This document shows, piece by piece, positions 57,867 through 64,000 of a stretch of 64,000 bases of DNA. The DNA is from Lepidonotus clava (Eukaryota; Annelida; Polychaeta; Phyllodocida; Polynoidae): positions 36,701,659 to 36,765,658 of the forward strand of contig OW387140.1 of assembly GCA_936440205.1 (NCBI GenBank). Reading direction: 5' to 3'. The first letter of the stretch is position 1. Each line of letters begins with the position of its first letter. The notes beneath the pieces were generated by a model. That model saw only the letters and a program-made list of their open reading frames with translations, was not told the DNA's origin and did no database searches. Both the position numbers and the translations under genes were made by a program.

Positions 57867-58902
57867 CTGAATGGCTATGTTGTGTACGTCTTTAAAATTT
57901 CAAGGCTTTAAGTGAAGAATTCACTGAGAAATCAATGTTCAAAAAACTGCTGGAAAAATTGTGTTTTTCAACTTTTCGGTTATGGTGCATTATCGACCAT
58001 AAAAATATATTCTTATGATTTATATCAACAGATAGGGCACTTAATTGGTGTTTTGGCACTATATAACATAAACATAAGAGATTAGGAATGCAGAAATAGT
58101 AATAAGATTACTGCGACCATAGCAAAACACCCCTCATCACCAGTTGTCTATCCTTAAATATGCAAAAAGAAGAATAACAATTGTAAAGTTTTGCGAGTGT
58201 ATGCGATGGAAAAACGTGTTTTGTAATGAAATTGAAAACAAAAAATTGGAAATTAAATATCCGTGGGGATACAATACTTTTCCAGGACCCCGTATTAGCT
58301 GTCAAATTAAAACCAAACAACAACAAAAATTCCTTAAATGCATGGCGCGGTCTCATCCATGAATTGGTTAACGTCCGCCTACATATATACCTAACAACAC
58401 GAGAATTGGCGACGTGTTTTGCACTGAACGTAATCCAGACACATTATTGGTCATGTCGCGAATTTGGCGTGGCTATCAGGGAGTTACAACATATCAAATA
58501 ACGATGCCCAGATGGACGAGACTGCAGCTTTAATAAGTAATAACACATCATATTTTGACATCATTGGGGCTCTAATTAATGACCCACCTTCTATCACATT
58601 AAGAAGGAGCTGAAATATTCTGAGAAGTTTCAAATGGAGTGTCTATATGTCACAGGCTGCAAATGTCAGGGCGTTTCCTTCCATCTAGGTAGTTAGAAAG
58701 TCTTTGTGGATCGTAGATTGACTCTAGTAGGCCCAGCCCAATACCTATGTCCGCAAATACGACACCCTGGAGGAATTATCCAAAGGGCATCATTCGCATG
58801 GATATGTACACTGATGACCAGTGGTAAATGAAGTGGGGTATTTTGTTGCTTTATGACAGTTCCCCGCTGTTTGATATAGGATATTTATGATGATTGAATG
58901 CA
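57867..58902. other. Non-coding stretch
   Basis: No gene recognised; the frames at 58108-58501 on both strands are short and without family resemblance. Confidence 0.35.
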
Positions 58903-59120
58903 TAAAGCCCTGTTTCCACCAGCCGATTTTACCACCGATTTAATGGTATTTTATTACTTTTAACTAGCAATCATAACAAAAGACTATATATTTTACATAT
59001 CATTTGAAAGAGAATTAAAAAGCCTTTTTAGTGGTATATAAAATGTTCATGATTAACTAATATTTCCACTGCCGATTTTTGAAATCGGTTGTAAAATCGG
59101 TTGGTGGAAACAGGGCTTAA
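58903..59120. mobile_element. TTAA MITE, copy B (GCCCTG family)
   Basis: The body 58907-59116 has ends GCCCTGTTTCCACCAGCCGA and the complement of TCGGTTGGTGGAAACAGGGC. The right flank is TTAA and the left TAAA. The inside has CATTTGAAAGAGAATTAAAA, the complement of the block in copies A and E, so the middle is inverted relative to them. Confidence 0.85.
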
Positions 59121-59395
59121 GCCCCATACCTACTAGACGATTTTGACTCATTCAGCCGACTTATCAGCCAATTCAAACTCTGAATTTCTGAAGACGACAA
59201 ATAAAATATTATCAAAACAAAAACAAAAACAAAAACAAAAACAAAAAACTCCAAGAATCTACCGGTTTTAGCATCCGATTCATATCAAATATGTTCATTT
59301 CAATATTGTATGTTGATTGGTGATCTGATGGGGGCAAAAATTGGCCGATTCTTTTGCCATTTACCAGCCGATTTGTGCACTGATTCAGCCTGGTT
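59117..59395. mobile_element. TTAA MITE fragment of the GCCCCATACC family, abutting copy B
   Basis: It starts at 59121 with GCCCCATACCTACTAGACGA after the TTAA shared with copy B. The inside holds a (CAAAAA)n microsatellite (about 59215-59247) and GGCCGATTCTTTTGCC. The expected right end is not found, so the copy is incomplete and the right limit approximate. Confidence 0.6.
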
Positions 59396-60120
59396 TCACC
59401 TCAAAACGTATGCACATGTTAATTTGTTGAAAAGACAATAAGATCATTTTTCCCAAACAGGTAGGCATACTCTTTCAAAGTTTTATGGAAAACGATAGGT
59501 GAAGGTGCCTCCGGAAGCTTCACACAAACACTATCACTTTTAAAACAATAGATGTCCCACTGGACACGAGAAAGATGAACGTAAAATACATTTGAAATAC
59601 ATTCTGAGGCCAGACCATCTAATCTCACCTATGCAGCCACAGGCCAAGTCAACATAAACAATTTCATTAAATCGACTCATAACCAAACTTCTCGAGAAAT
59701 ACAGGACTGCTAGAAGTAAATCTGTTTTTGATAGAGAGACTCCATAGGGATCATGTATCTAACACGAAGTCCTACTTGTCCTACATCTACCCTCATTGTA
59801 TTGATATAAAGTATCTAAAAGACTCAAAAACTCATATTGTGTTACATGCAAAGAGATTCATATCAATCATACTGGTGCATAGTCCTGCGACGAAGGACAC
59901 TTTTCCTATACTACTCATAACGTTAGTAATGTAAGTATAATTATACGACTTTTTTTCTTCTTTTGTTAAAGTTGTTGCTGACCACAGGATTATTGTTTGG
60001 TCTTCGGTAAAATACATGATTATGAGTTCCTTCTTAATAGTGTTGACCGAGTGTACTATTATCCTAATAACCTCAATATGGGTATAACGTGAGGGTTCTG
60101 CGCTTCTTGGCCCTACCATC
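59396..60120. other. Non-coding stretch
   Basis: No gene or repeat recognised. Confidence 0.4.
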
Positions 60121-60222
60121 GCCCCCCTCCCCCCCCCCCCACCCCGTACTTTTGCTCTAGGACATTTGCCCCCTAGGACATTTGCTCCCGGAGACTTTTG
60201 CCCTAGGACGTTTGCCCCCATT
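60121..60222. repeat. C-run and 16-17-bp minisatellite AGGACATTTGCCCCCT
   Basis: A C-rich run (60122-60145) is followed by four copies of AGGACATTTGCCCCCT with substitutions. Confidence 0.85.
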
Positions 60223-61432
60223 TATATATAATGCATTGTCTAGGTTTTGTGGTAATATGTTTTTTTCCTTATAGAATTGTCACATATTAGAAAATAACTC
60301 ACTTTATCAATACCTTAAATAATATATGAGTGCAATTATCAATGTGTAACAGGATATGGATGTATCCAGCACTCCCATGAATCTCGTTGGGGATAATGTG
60401 CGAATTGACTCTCATAGATGTATATTGTTTTTTGGGGGAGGGCGGGGCGGGGGCCAAAAATACGGGTTAATGTTGATAGTTAATTGGTTCAATTGTCATA
60501 CAACACAATAATTGGCCTTAACAACCACACCTTCTCTCTTATCTCACCGACGCAGGTATGGGCCAATTCAGGACCAAACATCCAGCCAATCGTCTATAAA
60601 CCTACAAGGTAAACCAATACTACCCTCCACGCCGCCAGCAATCCATAGCAATCATACACCACGTATATAGTGCCCCGATCCCTGATTTACTCTCGTTAGC
60701 TGTGGCTTTGGGTGGGAACGATTATCTGCTTCCCGCTCACTTGCCTCTGCGTTTTGGCTGAAAGAAAATCCAATTTGAGTGACATGGCGCGGATAGATAG
60801 TGACTGCCATAACGATGCTTATCTGGCCCAGACACCCCTGGCGCACGCCTGGAGGGAAGGCAACAACTCACTGTACCTTCCTCCAGGGTGTGTGGAGAGA
60901 GATAGCGTACACACTGATGACATGGTCCAGGCAGGGCCCGGAGGATTTTATCAGTGGTCTTTGGTGTGTCTAAAACTGGGTTCGCGGCACAGATAGCTTT
61001 CACATAAGGTCAGTGATACTTGATAGCAAGTGTTTCGAGCTATTGTGAACTTCAATTAACTTTTTATCAAGTTATGAGGTGATTTCGTATTCCACCAGTA
61101 CTTTTTAATTTGGACTAATTATAAGGGAAAGGCGGATAGAGTAACCAGAAGCGATTTGATGGCTTATTACCAAGGATGTACTTAAGAAAGACTGCATTTA
61201 ATCGAAATAAACACCATAAAAAACAATAATTCGTCTTACACGGCTAATAATCTGAGCAAAATAAGATGTATTTATAGTAAAGAGTAATATGAATGGGTTT
61301 TCTGTCTAAACAAAGTACTAATTCTTTTCGAATAAAAGCCAAAGTTAAACAACCCAAAACAACTATTATGATTTCTAATATCTCACAACTGCATGTCTTT
61401 TCCAGAACTTTAATTTCATTCGTATTCGTAAT
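60223..61432. other. Non-coding stretch
   Basis: A G-rich run lies near 60434-60452. The part 60690-60990 is GC-balanced, with frames on both strands that match no family. Confidence 0.35.
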
Positions 61433-61625
61433 TTGTATTCGTATTTCATTACTTCATCTCATACTTGTATTCGTATTTCATTACTTCATCTCATACTGTA
61501 TTCGTATTTCATTACTTCATCTCATACTTGTATTCGTATTTCATTACTTCATCTCATACTGTATTCGTATTTCATTACTTCATCTCATACTTGTATTCGT
61601 ATTTCATTACTTCATCTCATACTAT
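61433..61625. repeat. 31-32-bp minisatellite
   Basis: Six copies of TTGTATTCGTATTTCATTAC followed by TTCATCTCATAC, alternating between 31 and 32 bp because of one T. The alternation suggests a ~63-bp higher-order duplication. Confidence 0.95.
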
Positions 61626-62780
61626 TGTATATATTTATGTTTCACTTGATCACTTGTCCAATAGGAAGACCGCGTGTTAATGTGATATTGGCAATAAAAC
61701 TGTTTAAAAAAAACAACAACAAAAAAAGTATCCATTTCCCTCACGTACACATAAACAACGAATGTGAATTGAAAAAAAAACTACTTAGACTAGGCCCTCA
61801 TCGAAGAGAATTTTCATCTGACATAAAATACAAAAAAAAAGAACGGGGATTGCGAAGGCATAGTGATGGGATGTAGGAGTAGTTAAACGGAACATTTATA
61901 AGGGCGTGAGGGATGTGAACGATTGATCCACTGAATGCCTCACTGCTTTTACTGCTCCCCTCTATACACTTCTCCCTTTTGGCCGCAGGACACGAGCAAT
62001 AAACACGCCCATGAGCAGCTCAGACGTGCTCAGGGTCGTCCTGAGCATATCTGACTATCAATAAACCTCATCCCACTCAGCATGTACCGGCTCAACTCTC
62101 ATCGGCCATTCTACCTATTCTCATATGTAATTTTATTGTTCAGACTTTGTATAAACGGAGTTCATGGAGCGGGAGAGAGGTTATTATATATCCTAATAAT
62201 AATGGCTACAAACATGGACATTTTTTATATCACTTTTCTTGTTTTCATAAATATAATATTATCTTAGGGTGGCTTCACAAAGTAGTTCCGGTCATAAACA
62301 ATGTCCAGTTTGTCTGACTAGCTGACTCGGGGCCCATAATTTATCGTTTGTATATCTGTGACAAATACAGAATTTTAAAAAGTGTCATTATGCAATATTT
62401 GGCGTCGAATTTTATTATCTTGCATCTGCAATTTCCGAGAAAATGGTATGGCATAGACCACGTCTTACAGTCGATATGCCACTGTATGTATTTTTTCTCA
62501 CAAAAGTTGTTCAAACTGTATTCTTACATTGGAAGCATTTCCCAGATGTACAGCCCCCACACTACACAACCACCAGCAATGTGTGGCCATCGGCGGCCGA
62601 CAATTTATGAGCGTTTAGCCTAGCCCATGCAAATTGAATTGCTTCTCCCATGTCCACCACCCCTTGCATAAAAGCGTGGGGCATAATTCACTTAGCCATT
62701 ATTTGATTTAGGGTCCATAAATATGCATCTGGCCCGTTTCGGAATGCGCCATCATAGCATTTTGCACTGTGTTGTCTGGG
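61626..62780. other. Non-coding stretch
   Basis: No gene recognised; a short GAGCAGCTCAG / CTGAGC area near 62013-62048 is only mildly repetitive. Confidence 0.35.
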
Positions 62781-62972
62781 AAAAGTGGACCTACAGACTG
62801 CTCCCAAGGACCTTGTTGTAGTTTGGTTGCTATGGTTTGGTTAAGCCTTGGTTGCATCGAACCAGTTAACCTTTCAAAAGTGGACCTGCAGACCACTTTC
62901 AATGACCTTTTTGTAGTTTAGCCGCTTTGGTTTGGTTAAGCCATAGTTGCAGTGAACGAGTTTAACTTAAAA
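62781..62972. repeat. Tandem duplication, 96-bp unit
   Basis: AAAAGTGGACCTACAGAC at 62781 and AAAAGTGGACCTGCAGAC at 62877 start two copies. Both include TTGTAGTTT, GGTTTGGTTAAGCC and GTTGCA, and end near AGTTTAAC/AGTTAACC. Confidence 0.85.
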
Positions 62973-63500
62973 TTGAAACCCAAGTAAAAGATGTGATGTT
63001 CGAGAATGTTATTAAAATGTCACTCTATTAGAACGTCGCAGAACGTCCTAGTCACTTTGCATGTTTATCATACTTTTTAGATCGTAACCGATGAGGAGGG
63101 TATGGCCTTTGGTGTTAATATTTGATATGAAATACGAGACTTTTATTAAAGTATTCTTTCAAGAAGACATTTTTTAAGCAGTGTATGTAGTTTATACATT
63201 TTAAAGACTTCACTGCCTTTTAAGAGAGGTTCTGATTATAATACCCTTAGAACTATTAACGTTGCATCACATGGTACTGTCAAAACGTCAACTTTTGAGT
63301 AGTCTTTTTTATACTTAATCGCAGGGTAAAATCGTAGAGTATGAATGTTAACTCAAAAACTGGTCACGGACAATGGAGGAGTCGGTAGGCGGGGGTAGAT
63401 TACAAACTATCCCCATCCGCCAATATTGCCTTTTTCAATCGCCACATGTACTGGGAAAACCGTACCAACAAGCTGCTTAATCCAGCATGATTCATGTCTT
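62973..63500. other. Non-coding stretch
   Basis: No gene or repeat recognised. Confidence 0.4.
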
Positions 63501-63616
63501 TTTCTAGTGAAGCACGCTTCATTCTAGTGAAGCACAATTCATTCAAGTGAAGCAAGCATCATTCAAGTGAAGCAAGCTTCGTTTAGGTGAAGCACGAAAT
63601 TCAAGCGAAGCATCAC
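63501..63616. repeat. 20-bp minisatellite ATTCAAGTGAAGCAAGCTTC
   Basis: About six copies with the constant core GTGAAGCA. The last two are shortened. Confidence 0.92.
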
Positions 63617-64000
63617 TGCGGCTAAGGCCAATGGAAATTGATATTTTTTCATTGTGACAAACTAGAAGACTACAATGAGGATATTGAATTACTCTAAGCC
63701 ACATGGTCTTGTGCAAAACTAGAAGAGCATGAAATGGGCGTATTCAGCTGTGGTGGATTGTAGTATAGAAACATTTTTCTTACCAGGGAGCAAGGGAAAG
63801 TGAATTATAGAAGAAGCCCATTGGAAATTGATTTATCAGTATAATGTTATCAACTTACTTCATGTCGTGGTACGAGAACCAATTGTAAGCCTATTTCTTA
63901 TCGACCAATCTAACCGATAATTTCAATGGTAAAGAAAATAAAAGTCCGAATGGAGCGAATTCAACATATTATTAAGAAACTATTCAGCTCATAATTGTGT
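63617..64000. other. Non-coding stretch to the window end
   Basis: No gene recognised. TGGAAATTGAT occurs at about 63629 and 63821 with AAACTAGAAGA-type words nearby, a weak sign of an old duplication. Confidence 0.35.

Noticed and set aside
61433-61625. CRISPR-like regular 31-32-bp array
   Set aside because: The units are contiguous with no distinct spacers, and the genome is eukaryotic; it is a minisatellite.
29540-63045. 16-base identity AGAACGTCGCAGAACG at about 29540 and 63030
   Set aside because: Similarity does not extend on either side, and one such match in 64 kb is near chance.
1-64000. tRNA, rRNA, snRNA or well-known microRNA genes
   Set aside because: I looked for the usual tRNA B-box words and familiar mature microRNA sequences by eye and found none; a covariance-model scan would be needed to exclude them.

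Overview
The window reads as non-coding DNA from an animal nuclear genome, most likely a marine invertebrate. There is no operon layout and there are no bacterial signals. Microsatellites, minisatellites and short inverted-repeat transposons are dense, and one LINE retrotransposon has spliceless long frames. I cannot name the species; an echinoderm, hemichordate, cephalochordate or lophotrochozoan would all fit. I found no host protein-coding exon, tRNA or rRNA that I could defend.

The centrepiece is a LINE on the minus strand, about 20131-26061 (roughly 5.9 kb). It appears full length: a 5' leader, ORF1 (23610-25856), a 0.48 kb inter-ORF stretch, ORF2 (20264-23134) and a short 3' UTR with AATAAA and poly(A). 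ORF2 is an apurinic-type endonuclease plus reverse transcriptase of the Jockey/CR1/L2 kind. ORF1 has a basic N-terminus, a coiled coil and an L1-ORF1p-like RRM/CTD RNA-binding module. It then carries, in the same uninterrupted frame, a C-terminal NADAR (YbiA-like) domain, a family that acts on ADP-ribose linkages. An ADP-ribose-processing domain inside a retrotransposon RNA-binding protein is the most notable thing here. It suggests an element that counters or exploits ADP-ribosylation in the host.

The left flank (1-20130) holds: five tandem copies of a ~480 bp satellite (3.7-6.2 kb) with a retroposon tail inserted; a TTAA-flanked MITE (6.4 kb); a TG microsatellite; a coding-like minisatellite (8.0 kb); a foldback element whose arms are 17-bp tandem repeats (8.5-8.9 kb); a promoter-like cluster with the TCTCGCGAGA palindrome (9.4 kb); a 24-bp minisatellite (9.8 kb); a cluster of short elements sharing one terminal repeat (14.2-15.1 kb); and a head-to-tail pair of TTAA MITEs (16.7-17.1 kb).

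The right flank (26-64 kb) is similar. It has MITEs with clear target duplications at 35.7 kb (6 bp) and 42.8 kb (8 bp), further TTAA MITE pairs at 49.3 and 58.9 kb, a ~150 bp imperfect hairpin at 57.7 kb, and tandem repeats at 36.3, 39.5, 50.4, 54.1, 61.4, 62.8 and 63.5 kb. It also has promoter-like islands near 36.9 and 44.0 kb. Several mixed-composition stretches without repeats (around 30.3, 47.6 and 51.4-52.2 kb) look like possible conserved regulatory DNA, as expected in a gene desert, but that is inference only.
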